This document shows positions 22,872-37,800 of a DNA stretch of 64,000 nucleotides, piece after piece. The translations under genes were made by a program, and so were the position numbers. Location: the NCBI GenBank assembly GCA_949987565.1, contig OX465111.1:8251467-8315466 (forward strand). The letters are read 5' to 3'. Under the pieces are notes generated by a model. It was not told the origin of the DNA and made no database searches. It saw only the letters and a list, made by a program, of their open reading frames with translations. The DNA comes from Luidia sarsii (taxonomy: Eukaryota; Echinodermata; Asteroidea; Paxillosida; Luidiidae). Numbering within the stretch: position 1 is the first letter of the stretch; each line of letters starts with the position of its first letter.

Positions 22872-25800
22872 CTGTCAATAAAGACAAATCACACATGGTT
22901 ATCAATATCCATCACAAATCCAGCAAACTCATTTACCCATGATTGTGGTTAGGTGGCTACGGGGAAATTGTTTCTTTCTCACACAGTTCAGAAAGAAACA
23001 CAGGCACCTCAGGTAGGGTTTGAACCAGCATCTCCTACTTTCTGGTGCAGACATCCTAACTGCCTGCCTTTTTTTTCAGCAGACATTCAGGAAAGCACTG
23101 AGCATGCAGTGTCAATATGTTAAGAATGACAAACCCTCATTGCATTACTTATATATTCTATATCTACAAAGTAGCCTGATGCAAACGCATATGTATCCTA
23201 TGTTGTAACTATGAACAATATTTTTAAAAAATGTTGCAAACTGCTTACTGACTAAAATTTCCAAAACGCAAACATCTTTTTTTTTTCAAAAACAAGGGAG
23301 AGCTTGATGCTTCAATCCTAACAGGACCTTTCTCAAAGGCAGAAAGAAAAAGAAAAAAATCTGCCTTTCAGAAAGGTCCCGCTAGGATCAAAATGTCAGG
23401 CACTCCTAGTTCTTGATATGGAAAAACTGCTGAGATACAGTATTTTCTCTGGGCAAATATTGCTTTTTGGCTGTGGAATACAAACTCCATAATATCTCTG
23501 TGTGAATTGCCTCAGGTACAATATGAAGCGAGTAATTCACTTTTAATTGAGAGAACAGAGGCAAAGATTAAAAAAGTGCGTGTCACCTCAAAAACCATTA
23601 CGTGGCAATGTTTGTCTTGTTCTACCTCTCTATAGTCTGTCGCATGTCACACATTGTACAAATCATGCCATCTGTGAGTAATATCCCGGCTCTCTTAATG
23701 CCTCATTAATCAAGAACATACGTTGAATCAGGCAGGGTTTCCCCGGGAAAATTGTGAGTCTGAGGTGGCTTCGGATAAATTCCTCAATGGATGAGTCTTG
23801 GTACATTGTTGATGTGGTATGTTGAGGTGCCATGTGTCACAAATTGGATAAGGAATTGGAGTAAAGCACAGTAATGTATGTACGTACATTAGAAACAAAC
23901 AGTAATTTTAAAGGAAATGGCCTCAACAGCCCTTTACACATACTCAATTGCTATTGATATCGCTGTAGATTCTTTATCAAGAATGATTTTGACCACAGAG
24001 GTGGCAAATTTTGGAGACAAATACCTGAGGTGGTCCATCAAAAGTGGGCCACCTCTCAATTTAATATGCAGGGGAAAGACTTCATGTAGGTAGGCCACTG
24101 CCTTGATTTAACAAGCCAACCTCAACAGCCCAAGGTAGGAGCTACAAAGCAAAGCATGCACTCACCCCTGAACTAAATCCCCCACAAATACTACCACTAA
24201 TCATACATAAAGACAGCATAATAATGCAGTAATCCTATGGATGCAACTGCACCATTACCTCTAACCACACCAAAAGCCCATTAATCCCAAATGTGCGGTT
24301 TTGTTGAGTTCTGGCAGGTTTACTGCCAAACATTGTTTCAACTGATTAGGTCTGGGGCAAATCCTTTGCAATTACACAGTCAATGCATAGACACATCCAT
24401 ACCAAATCAATCCAAATTCGACTGTTGGGAGTTTGTCATCCACATTTGGACTGTTGAAGTCTGACAGGTTCAGTGCCAGAAACTACCAAACCTGTCAGCA
24501 GTCATGGAAGCATGTTGGATTTAGTATGCTTTTGGGTCTAAGAGCCCATGGGGTTAGAGTTAATGGTGTGGTTTAGACTTGGATATATTGGAACCATGGA
24601 TAGGGAACGCAGAGCCCTTTCCCAATGATGATTAGCAATGACCCTACTGAAGCAAAATCAATTGGGAATGTGCTAAGGGCCTGACATTTCGATCCCAGCA
24701 GGACCTTTCTCATGGTCAGAATGGCCAAGACAAACAGACAGGAAGAGGGAGGCAAAAGAATACGGATGCCAGAAGAAGAAAAAAAAAGGCCAACTCCCAT
24801 TGCCTCTCCCCCTTTGTGTCCCTGTCATTCTGCTTTTATGAAAGGTCCTACTCACACCACAACATCAGACCCTCTACACTGAGATCAGCATTTTGGTCAG
24901 TAAGTCAGTAAGCCGTTTGCAACATTTCCGTATACTACTCCAAATCGATTTTGCGAGCTTATTAAACAACCACACACATAACTGGATCTTAAATTGAATG
25001 AGTTTAAATTTCACTATGTCAAATGAAAAGTGTGACAGTAGTTCATGTTTTCTCTTTGTGAAAGTAGCAAAGAAAAATTGTCTGGACTGGGACTTGAGCC
25101 CAAGACCTCTGGTTTAGTGTACCAGTGCTCTAATCACCTCAGCTATCCAGCCCTTACATGGCGGCCTTCCCAAATAGTCCACTATAATGTATCTTTGCAG
25201 GGACAATGGCGCCAGTCAGAACCATTAATTTTAACCATTAACTGCTCTATATGTCCATTTCTCCACTTACAGTTCTGTAGAGCATCTCGTGCTGCTGCCA
25301 TCTGTGCATCTTGTGTGCTGAAGAGTGGAAGAAAGAGACAAAATTCTATATCTAAATGGCCTATCTTGAAGACTCTAGCATCTAACAGTAACCCCACAAC
25401 CCATCACAGTCAAACTTGCATTCGAGTCACAAAATCTTGAGTCCTTGTCTGAGTCCAAGTCAAACCTCACGAGTCCAAGTCCCGCGAGGCATCCAAGTCA
25501 TGTCCGAGTCTGAGTCACATTACAAAAGTAGAGTCCTGACTTTGAGTCAAAGTCCTGAGTAATCCAAGACTAGGCCGGGTCGGTGTCATGAGTAACGAAG
25601 GTTGAGTTCCAAGTCCTAGTCACAAGCAATCTTTCATACTATAGAAATAGGCCTACTCTCACAGAATATGAAACAACATATTCAAGTAAACCATTGAGAT
25701 ACGATCATTTGATTAACCAACAAACTCCTATACCCCAATACATGCCTCTACCGGTAGGTGGCAAATCACAATTGGGAAGCTCAGGAGTCACAAGAACCCA

Positions 25801-28800
25801 TCTTTTACCAGTATTTTATTTTTTCATCCAGTCACAAGTCATGCAAGTCAAGTCTGAGTCGTTTGTAAACATGACTTGAGTCTGAGTATGAGTCATGGAA
25901 AAAAAGACTGTCATCCAAGTCACCCGTCGTGTAAGTCTGATCACAGTGGAACACATTTTAATACGAGACCAAGCTCTAAGATCAGGTTAGGGTGCCTTGG
26001 AAAATGTAGACAAGTATCCTTCAACATGCTGCAATATTGGCAGATGGATTTTAAAAGAATTTGTGCGGATTTGTGATGATTAGAGATAATGAAAATCCCA
26101 GCATACAGACTCCTGCTTATTGGGTCCTACCCTCCAATGTCTTTTCAGTATCCTGCAATAGGGAGGGGATTAGTGGAGAGGATCTCAAGGGTATCAAGTG
26201 ATTATTCGGTCACTGAAGATGAGTCTTACACAGTCTTGTCACGGATTGAACAGGATTTGAATGGTATTAGTTATATCTGTGTTATCCTCTTTAAGAATAC
26301 TGTTGGTCTGGATTAGCACTTCAATCTAATTACAGCTTCTCTTTCTCTACCCTCTCTGCTTACATCAATGGGAATAGACCGTGTACAAATGACATTTTCT
26401 GAAGAGCACACTCTAGAAGTCTATCATACTAATACTACCACAGTGCTGTGTACTACTAATTTGAGGAACATCTAGCAATGTCTCGGTTTCCATGAATGTG
26501 ATTTCTTCACACTAGCCTGTCCAGCATAGCAAATATCAGTTCATTAGTGTCACCCACATCTCGTGGGTCTTTTCAGCATGTCTACATAGGAGATTATACA
26601 CCACTACACCTACTAGCACTCCCTTGAGATGGATGCCACAGGATGAGTGGGAATACAGGAATTTAGAGAATGCCTCACACAATGTCCGGCAAGCCTCATT
26701 CTTCTCTCTCGTATTGTATTGGTAACTTTAGGAAGTTTACCAAAGAGGGTGGTATTTCTGAATATAGTTTCTCTGGGAAACATTGTTTGGTCATTCTTGT
26801 TCTTCTTTCAGATAGCAGTATGACACTAATGCATTTGGGTTTCAGTGGATAATACTACTTGCTACTTGTTATAACATCACCTGTGTGATATTTCTGCATC
26901 TAATGGATATTACTGCTTGCTTAACCCTAACGCTTTGCACCTCCCGCACAGGACACAAACTGTATACCGCAATTTACCACAGTGCCCTCAGGGGTGCAGG
27001 CTCACATACCACAGGATACCACAAAAAACACACTGTGGTATATCGTGGTGTATGGCCCTTATCCTCCGACAGGAAAAACCATGTGTGGTTAATTGTGGTT
27101 TCAATGCCGGTTAGGGCTAATGAACCACGATCACCTATGTGATATTTCAGTAGATAGTGGATAATAATGCTTTCTCCATGAACCAATATCAACTCTGTGA
27201 TACTTTGGTATCCAGCGGATATTACTGCTTGCCAACTGGATCGACAGAGGTAGTGACTCATTTAGCAAGCATTTATTTCACTTGCCATTTCCCAGCCAAT
27301 CAGTTCAAATCAAAGACTTACTTGGATGCACACCCTGTGCCTAGTCTCCGTTCCCGGAAGTAGACGGCGACGTTGTACACACGGTTATTGGTTGGCCCAT
27401 GCTGGCTGATCACTCTGTGACAAGATTCACATAGGAACATCAGAGACAATACAAAAGCAAAGCTCTTACTAGACTCTAGAATGCACAAATTTCAGGAAGT
27501 GAATAGGTCTGATGTTGTGATTCTCACCGTACCTTTCTCAAAGGCAGAAGGGTCTGGCTCAGATTAGAATATGTCTCTGCATTTCAGAAGTTGGACCCCC
27601 TAACTTTTGCAGACAATCAAAGAAAGGCAAAGACTCATTTACTATTTTGGGAATGCCACCGCCTAAGGGCTGGATAGCTCCGATGGTAAGAGCACTGGTA
27701 CCGGTATGTAAGTTCTGGTCCAGTCCAAAAAAAATTCACAAAATTTTGTTTATTTGTTTACTTTTATTGTTTGACAACTTTAAGAAATCAAAAGATGCTA
27801 AATTTCACAACTGATTTGTTGCTACATGGCCATGACTTTGGAACACCCGAGCACAAAGTCACAACTCTCACATTTGGGAACAGCTGTAAAACCCCATCTA
27901 AAGTAAGCACAGGTTAGGGAAACTGATGTAACTGCCTTTCCTGACAAAACACTTACTGAGATACCACTGGGGCCATTTTCCTAAACCAGGCTTAGGCTCA
28001 GCCTCCGGCTTTGTCTCCATTTCTGTAATCCATTTTGAAGTACGAGGCATGAAAACGGAAGTCATTTGACTTTAGTTTTCGAAGAAGATACTCTGTCTTA
28101 AATAAGACTTAAGGCTTTGCATGGTGCGTGAAACAATGTAGGAGGGTTTGCGGTGACACCATGCATAATATAAGGTCCCTTAAAGCCCCTACACAACATT
28201 GGTCAAGGTCAAGAATAGCATCCATACATTGTCTGATCCAACGTATGCATGCAATAGCAAACAGGTCTGTGAAAATTTCAGCTCACTCTGCCAACCGAGT
28301 CTCGAGAAAATTGTGAAAACCGCTTCATTTGTTTCGCAAAAATGCAGCATTCAACGCCGTACTGTTCTGAAAAATAGTGTAGATCTCGGTGAGACGTAAA
28401 CCATTTCTTTTACTCATTTATCCAAAAATACAACATTTTAGGCAGAAATATTTCAGTGAGAGGTTTCTACTATAGCCATCTTTAAACTGTATAAATTTCA
28501 TGTAAATCTGTGAACATTTATGTTTTTCGATCTTACCAATGTTGTGTAGGGGGTTTAAAGAAGAGGTATGGTTCTAAAAAGAACCCGAGTGATAACTCGA
28601 CATTCCACCCAGTATGCTCTGGCCATCATCAGGAGAATCCCTTGGACTCAGTGGTGAAAAAAAAGGCTCCAACTTCAGCAAAGAACCCCAGCCTGGGTTC
28701 TCAGCATTTGGGTAACAGAGACAAAGGTGGAGCCTGACACTAATCCGGGTTTTAGAAAGAAGGCCCTGGACTCACTTGTACTGTGGCACGTCTGGTTCCT

Positions 28801-31800
28801 TGCCTTCTGTCCTCAGAGTCAGGCAGCACTGCTGCAGCTGGGACTTGGCATCATTCCAGTGCTGACTATAAATGAAATCCTATGAGTAAAACAGACAGAC
28901 AGTGAACAGTACTTATAGGTGCCTTCAAATGCTACACACTAGAACATTTTGGGTGGTTGAGCGTATAAGGCCTTGTGATCAATAACAACCTAACTTATGA
29001 CAAAATAGTTCACAACATGATGGGTCAAATGAGTTTTTAAAAAAATGCTGCCTATGCCTAGCCTATGAATCTATTTCCATTGAGAGACACACTGAGACAG
29101 CAAATGTACAGGACCATTTGCTCAGTCTGATCATCTGCATCTTGTTCTGAGCATGCACGCATATTTCTGAGCATGTGCACAACTTCAAAAAAGAACAATA
29201 GGTCTGCTGCTACCAGCATTTTGCATTTGCGGCCACGTGGTAGTTAACCCCAAAATTCCAGATATTGATTCTACCATGCATTCTTACTTTGCCATGAATG
29301 GCTGGTAAAATGCCACACATTGTGGGTGTTGTCAAGTTACTATAGACAATTGGAAAGTTTCAGAGACCACTTTGGGCCTGTTAGCTGTATATCAAGGTTG
29401 GTATAACTTAACTGGGGCATAGGTTAGCCTGGTGTTCCCATTGGATTCAATATAGTCACGGCTGTCCAACAATGTCCAGCCTCCAATGGGCACAAATTTA
29501 AAGTCTGCCACTGTATGAGCCATACTTACCTTGAGCCTGGGGAAGAAACAGACTTGGCAGAAGACAGTCACAGCCTCAATGCCCTGATCAACGTACATAG
29601 CTCCAACAAATGCTGCCAATCACAAGAGATCATTATTTCTTAGCAGACTTGTAATCCAGTCACAAAAATTACGTCCTAGCCAAAGTCCTGAGTCACATCC
29701 TCCAAGTCTGAGACCCAGTCCAGTCGTCAAGGGTTGAGTCAAGGTCTGAGTCACAAGTCACATCATTTGAGTCTGAGTCCAGGTCCAGAGTCATCCAGGT
29801 GGGACCCAAGTCCAAGTCACAAAGGTCAAATATCAAGTCAGAGACATAAAGATCTCAAATCACATTTACTAGCAATACACTTAATTACGCAGTCTGTGAA
29901 ATAAAATAGTCAAGCAATTTATCGAAAGAAAATTATTTGATCAATCCATGAATACCAATGCCAGTATCCAGCAATTGCATTCTAATTAAGCATGCACGTG
30001 TGTTGTAAAGTTCAATTATAAATTTGCATCATGTTTGTCTTCAAGTTTACTCCCGAGGGAGTTTAGAGAGTTTCCTTTTACTTTGTTTATTGCAAATATA
30101 GATTAAAAAGCTGCGTCTACATTGTGTGATACACAAACTGCTGTAGCCAGGTTTACAACAAACTGCTGCCCACATGAGAATGGAAAATGTAGCATGTGAT
30201 CCTTGGAGATATACGACAGCTCATTGTTATATGCTTCTGGCTGGTCCCCCCCCCAGCAAAGATACATGTAGCTGACCATTTTGGAAGGCCACAATCTGAG
30301 GGATAAGAGCGCTAGTACTTTAAGTAATAGGTCTCCAGTTCATGTTCTGGGTAAGTCAAGTTTGCATTGGCAATTTTTCAAAAGGTTTTCAGGAGTGTTA
30401 ACTCGCAACCATGACAAGGGATAATGCTTGTGAATTGTAAAAGCCATTTGATTGAGCCATCTTAGGCCATCTTAATCAAAAACATGGAGCCTTGTCAATG
30501 ATCTGGGTATGAAGGTGAGGCATATATCCTAACCTTCTAGTAGGTCAGCCAGTAGCTTGGTGGGATGTGGACTGCCATCATCCAGGGTCCTGTTCTTGGC
30601 ATCAATGATGTAAGCAGACATGCCCAGGTCTGAGGCCACAGTAGCCTGTGTCTTGTTGTTTACTAGGGAGCTGCGCAGAAGCTGACAGGCAAACCAAATC
30701 ACACAAAAAATGAAGTCCGTTCACTGTAAGAAGAGCTGCAGCATGTTCAGAACACCAGTCTGGACTGTGAACTGTTGTCCATGTGGCCGCATGGAATTTT
30801 GGCAGCATTCTTGACTGACAGGCAATAGCGACTCCTGATAAGTCAGCTGTGGGTGGACTGTGGAAAGGGGGCATGCCATTGCATTTAACAAGGCCAAGGC
30901 CAAGCTCATCATGGAGTAAGCAGACTGTAATACGGCTTCAGACCGGCACCCAAATCCTAGCAAAGCTTGATGACTATTTGAAAGAGAACCACTCTATAAA
31001 CTTTAGTCAACTATACATAATACAGTATATGTATAAAAGCAACAAAAAACTACATTCTTATCACAAGAACGCTTTTATACGACCCATAAAACACCAGGCA
31101 AGTTAACTTTCACAGAGCTATTAAATCTTCTCCAGTGAAATCAAGTCAAACAGGTTGCGCAACTTACTCAACATTTTGCTGCCTTTGCTAAATATTGGTG
31201 AAAAGAGCTATTGTGGTGCAGGTTACGTAACTTCCACAACTTTTCTTGAAATCAGCTGCTGATGCAGTAAACCAAAGCACTTGGTCCAGTCAAATGTTCC
31301 TTGCTATTTTCAAAAATTGCTAGAAATTGTGTTGAAGAGGCAAGTCCAGAAAAGCGGCTCAGTTTGAATGACAATCACTCAGACAGACAGACGAGGAAAC
31401 CAAGCAGCAGATACTCACTGACAGGTGACCCTCATGGTGATTGGGGAAATGCTTGTACAGGTAGTTGGAGGTAATCAGCTGCAAGACTGTATCGCCTAGG
31501 AACTCCATCCTCTGGTTGTGGCCTCTGCAAAACAAACCAGTGTGTGAGGTTCTGGTGAGGTCGTTGTGTGGCTAGCATGAAAAGCTCAGGAGGTTGGTTT
31601 CCATAACTTGTGAGGTTGATATCTATAATTTGAAAGGTTTGTAAAAAATACCTTGCAAGTTTGATTTGAATACCTCAGAGGATTGTGTAATACCTCACCA
31701 GGTTGACGTAAATACCTAACAAGCTTGGCAGGTCAGTATGAATATCCTGTCCAGGTGCTATGCATACTTGGAATGGTTACCTTCAGAATTTGACACATAT

Positions 31801-34800
31801 ACCCTGGGAGGTTGTCATGAATTTCTCATGAGGTTGGCATGAATACCTCATGAGGTCGGTAGGAGGTTGGTGAGTACCTTGTGAGGTTGGTGTAACTCAT
31901 AGTTCTCTGAGTGAAAGCTCTGGCAAGAAGACGAATGTGATTGAACTTGATTCCTGTGGACCCTTCAAATTTCTGCAGCATCTGAGCGAAAACACACAAC
32001 CACAAGTAATGGTAATGAATAAATTGAAAAAACAAAAATAGCAATGTACACAAATGCAAAATGCTTATTGATGATATAGAGGCAAATCGAAAAAGAAACA
32101 AAGGAAATCAGGAGACCTGATGTTCTGATCCTTACAGGACCTTTTTAAAAGGTAGAATGCCTACTTGCAAAAGTTACCTGTAGAATGCAGGACTTCTGAA
32201 TCATGTGTCTATCTCCCTGTGGGCACTCTAGCTGAGAGAGGAAGAAGACAATGAGAATGAAAATAATGAATCGAATACAAACAGATATTTCATACAAAGT
32301 ATTTGTTATTATTAAAGTAAATAATTATTTGGCATGGAGAGGCATTTGGCTACAGGCACTTTTCTGGGCTCCTTGGAGGCAATAATGGAAAAACACATTG
32401 AAACCAGGCAGTGGCCGGGTAGTAGCCAGGAAGCAGCCAGGCAGTAGCAAGGTAGTGGCCGGGTAGTAGCCAGGAAGTAGCAAGGCAGTGGCCGGGTAGT
32501 AGCCAGGAAGTACCGGTAGCCAGGCAGTAGCAAGGCAGTGGCCGGGTAGTAGCCGGGTAGTAGCCAGGAAGTAGCCAGGCAGTAGCAAGGCAGTGGCTGG
32601 GTAGTTGGCTGGGTAGTAGCCATGAAGTAGCCAGGAAGTAGCCAGGCAGTAGCACGGCAGTAGTCAGTCAGTAGCCAGACAGTGGCCAGGCAGTAGCCAG
32701 GCAGTAGACTGTATAAGGCAGTTTTCTGCTTTCCTATTCTTCTTCCCCTTCATCAAAGAGTTACCTGCAGGGGGTGCTTAGGGTGCTCCATCCAGATCTG
32801 CCGCAGCTTGGACGAGTCAAAGAGGAGATCACAAAAGATGCGCCGCACCACGTTGATGTCCGCATCCAGGAAGAGCGCCCCCATGAGGGCTTCTAAGCAG
32901 TTAGCCAGGGCATGCTTCAGGTCTGAGCTGTGGCACAGGTCGGGTCCATGTGCATACAGCAGAAACTGCTCAAGATCCAGTTTCTGGATTTTCAAAATTC
33001 AGGTGTAACAGCGCATGTGTAAAAGATCAAAAGGCACTGAAAAATTGACTGCCACTCTAAATCTGACAACCTCAACCTTGTATGATTGTAAAAAAACATG
33101 AAAATGGACATTTAAAGTGAATCAACACAATATGGCTAGAGAATAAAGTGAGGGGAAGCAGTTCCCAATAGAGGCAATGTTTGTGAAAAAAATGGATGAG
33201 AAAGTCACAGTTTCCATATAAAGGAAGTATTAAAATTAAGATTGGTATGATCAAATACAACTTGTTTGTCTATCTCACTGTCTTGTCTTGCTATCCCAAA
33301 AGCCTTTCTCTATTGAAGCCCCTACACAACATTGGTAAGATCGAAAAACAGAAATGTTCACAGATTTACATGAAACTTATAAAGTTTGAAGATGGTTATA
33401 TCATAGTAGAAACCTCCCACTGAAATATTTCTTCCTAAAATGTTGTATTTTGGGAGAAATGAGTAAAAGAAATAGTTCACATCTCACCGAGATCTAATTT
33501 TCACAGGTGTGCTATTTCATGCATATAATGGATCAGACAACGTATGGATGCCATTCTTTGACCTCAACCAACGTTGTGATGGGGCTTTAAGAAAGCCATA
33601 TCTGTCTAACTAATGAATAATAAAACCTGCCATCTAAGGGCTGGATAGCTCAGGTGGTAGGAGCTCTAGTACACAAAACCAGTCTCGGGTTCAAGTCCCG
33701 GTCCTGTCAATGTTTTCTTTTTGTCTAAATAGTTTGGAAGAGTGCATAAGGTTTCATAGCAACAACCACACCATAAGATGTAATGAAGGGGGCAATCTAG
33801 TACAAGCTTCATAGAGCTATCCATAGATTGTTATTGCCCTTCATCTCTTCCAGACAGAGCTGCATTACAGGGCTGTCACTTGGTCAGTCCCACTGTCTGT
33901 CTGTCTGTCCATTGGCTGGACTCACCTTTGCCAGGACAGCTAGGTGCTGATTCTGAACGATGGCCTGCCTGTAAGTGGCTAGACCTCCTTCCTCCAGATG
34001 CGGGAACAAGTAATACAGATGGGTGCTGAGTGAGAATGGACAAAACAGGAAATCGGTCAGCCAAGATCAAGTTATTGGACAATAAATTAGAAATCTGTTC
34101 AAATCTAGCAGGCCTCCTTCATAGGTTGCATGCAGAAATACTGCATGATGATTTGCGCAATACCGTTGTGCGTGATATCCGACATGTAGCCCTCTTCTCC
34201 ACTCGTCCCTTGTGCATGTCGTGCATCATTCCCTAGGCAATAGCTTGCATGTATACCTGCATACAGTCGTATGCAAGCCTTGTCCTGGTCTTCCTACTCA
34301 AAGACAGCTGCACGCACACTCATACACATGAACGCACAAGACTGCAGTGTTTGAGATGGCCTGCATGCTGTGTATAGCCGGCATCTGCCATGGTAGTGCC
34401 CTTGAGAAGTGCTGTGTGCCTAAGGCATCTCTGCCCAGAACCCTAACGGAGACACCACCTTGGTCAAGGCTAGAAGTTAATTAGAACACTCATCATTTCA
34501 GCAATTCAATCACAGTGCAGTGTGAACCATCAGTATCGTGCCTATCACTTCAGCAGTTGTATTACAAAAAAGGGGTTTCAAAGAGTGGCCCGGTGTTTCA
34601 ATCTAGCAAACCTATATTATCTTTTAGAAAGGTCCTCCTTGTATCAGTCAGGCACTCTAATTTTGTTTTCAGATTTGCATATTTTGCTGATTAATTCAGT
34701 GCAAAGTTGGTAAAATTTCTTTACGTCACTTTACAATGAATGTCAGCTGTATATACAACCATTTACCAGATTGTGATACTCCCCACAAGCACAAGCTCAG

Positions 34801-37800
34801 CAATGATGTGAATGGCTTCAACTCCAAGTCACACATGATTCATGTAAACCAAAACAAAGTGGCTGCAATCCTTCTCATTTCTCATCTAATGAGTTATTTC
34901 TAGCTGTTAGCATGCATGTACATGTAAATAGTTAGTTCATCCCAAATTGAGCACCTACATGTACATGTACTTGGCCTCATTCAGGGCTATGACATGCCCC
35001 CTCCTCCAGGCCACCCACATCTGGCAACAGCACACAGTCCAGACTGGTGTTATGAGTATGCTGCAGCTCTTCTTCAAGTGAATTATTGTACGAGGGTTGC
35101 AGTGTCACTGTATGCATAATCTATTTGCCAGCAAGTATGGCTCTGAGAAAAACCTGGACTGGATTTCACAAAGCCTTACGACTCACCGCAACACAAACTC
35201 ACGATGGATAACCCATCACAGGCTGCAAATAGGCTGCATGGTTTCTGTGCATGGCTGATCGTCTCATGATAGGTCGTAAAGTAAGGATAAATTTGGTGAA
35301 ATCAACCACAGGTCACACACGGTTTTGAGAAAATATGTACATTGCATTCATGACTCATACACTCAGCTTGTTGAGAATGGAACTACATTTGGTAGTCTGT
35401 GTTTATTCGGACTAACCTTGTTACAAACTCCACAACTGCATCTCCAAGGAACTCCAGTCTCTCGTAATGATGGATGTGGGAGGAGAGCTCCTCTGGTGCG
35501 GCCAGCTCAGACATGATCTTGATCAACGTATTGATGCCTGCAGCAAAAGTTGACCGCACAAAACACGCATTCATCCACAATTCCTTTTCTCGTTTCTTCA
35601 AGCCTGATCAAACTGGCTTCACCACTTAGCCCCGGGCCACCCTCTAGTGCCTATGCCCACTACACAGGCCTCTGTTGTATAATGTGCCATTTTCTAAACT
35701 CGCTGAAACAATTGGGAACAACAGAGATCTGCGAAATAAATCAATGAGACTTCTAAGATTACACTACATGTACACCTAAGTCAAACGTGACAGAATTCGG
35801 CCATCTGTGTGGCTTTTGTCAATGGATTATCTGCCTGAAAACAGCCTGGCGTGTAGTGCAGCAGATCCTTGAGCTTGCTGTAGGTGTACTGTGAGTAAGA
35901 GAAGCCTTTGATCGCAGACTTGCCTCAAATCTTTTAGGTGGTCAGCACCAACAGAGCCTGCAATTCGTAATGAAGGCAGTGGGTGGATTTCCACTGTCTG
36001 TCCGGCTACCGTTGGCCTGTGAGACATGCCAGCACACTGTCTTCCATGGCGGAGTGCTTTCCCTTGATCGACCAAAGAATTTTCATTCCCTCAGTCAGCA
36101 TTCCGGGTCCCTCTGCCTCTGGTTTGACAAGGGTGTTACAATCTCAAATTGTCAATGCCCACATGAGTTGGCCGAGTGCTCACCTTTCTTACGAGACCTT
36201 TCCACTTGCTTCTTCTTGTCGCCATAGTCTGGCTGGCGTATGCCGCAGTTATACAGGGAATTCCGCACATGGTCTGGGTTCATGCCATACGTCAGACGGT
36301 AGGATGGATGGGTCATGGCATGCTGCAAAACATGGACATGACACAGATTAACAGCAAAAAGGAGATTGGAAATAGTGTAGGAGAATGTCAAAACATGAGG
36401 CCCCGTCATACTTAATCAGACTCAATCAAGCAGAACCAGAGGGAATGAAGAATTTTCAAAATGCCGTTCAAATTCTTAGAATGCACTTCGAACCCGCCCA
36501 GAATGATTCCTGCCCATTCCTGATGGCGTTTTAGCTCCCCAATGCAACCCAAATAAATTTGGAACACAGAGTGATTATTTATAATATGCAAGGAATGTCC
36601 ATTCTGACACCAGTGCAGCTCATAGAATAGAATTTCAGAACTTTGAAACATTTTCCAATCAAACACAGGAAAGGAAAACTTACTATGAAATTTTGAAACT
36701 GTTACAAAAATAGCCAAAGAAATTTGCACAGGGACTGGAACCTAAGAACTCTGGCTAAACATCCCAGCGCTTTACCACCTGAGCTATCAAACCCATAGAT
36801 GGCAGCCTTCACAAATAGTCAACTATCTTTGCCGGGGTGGGGGCACCAGTCAGAAGCATTTAACCATTGACTAAAGCATATCTCAAGGGATCATACAGTG
36901 GCCTTGCTAATGTGCTTCTATAATAAGGCACATCCCATATGCTATAATGATAGTATGGGACATGTTGTACCTTTACCAGGTACCAACAAAAGGAAAGTAA
37001 AGCAAAAAGAAAAAAGAAAATTAAGAGAGCAAACCTTCAGCAAGATCCTGTCTTTGAACTTGTAGCCTATGACGTCATCAATGTTATACAAACAGTTGAA
37101 GTATCGGATGTGGTTGACTAGGACAGGAAGCATCATGGCATGCTAGAAGTGGGAAGAAATGGATCTAAACATTATACATATAGATCAACTCTACCCAATT
37201 AACATTGTGGATCGGAGTCATTCAGATTTATCACTAGATCAGAATGATCAAGTTCAGTGAGTGGACAGGGCAGACCTGTCACTTTACAGTAACTGATGAC
37301 ATGACCACGAGTCTAGTTTTTAACACACGAACAGAGATGCGAGTCTACGATACCACCCCCCCCCCCAATTGATCAGCACCAGACTGCAGTCTGTTCAGAT
37401 GTACTCAGGGCTTTCTGAGAAGGATGTACCCACGAGGTGTGTATGGCCAGTCTTCCAATTTCAGCTGTTTTACGTCCCCATCATCCAACCCAGGTGGTTT
37501 TATGAGCTACCGCATGTACCGTAATTTGTAACTGCACCCAGGACCAGGACTTTCAGGGAGAGTCATTCTATAAACCAGAGGACATGATTCATGCACCAGG
37601 CTCACCTGACACACATCCGACCCGATGCCAGTCATCAGGACGTCCCGGCTGCAGATCTCGGCCGTGACCTCCCGGGTCATGTGACCCTGCAGCCGGATGC
37701 GCTGCAGTTTCTTCTCCTTCTCGGCCAGCTTCTGACGGTCCTGGATGGAGACCTTGGGCTTGTTGGCCAGGAGGTGGTTCATCTTCAGGTACGACTTGAA

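Noticed and set aside
32325..32655. Leu-Pro-Gly-Tyr repeat protein on the minus strand
   Set aside because: A GTAGCCAGG minisatellite in an intron, open in all three frames.
33638..33708. Functional tRNA gene
   Set aside because: D and T arms are good, but the acceptor strands do not pair well and the sequence is one of many SINE copies.
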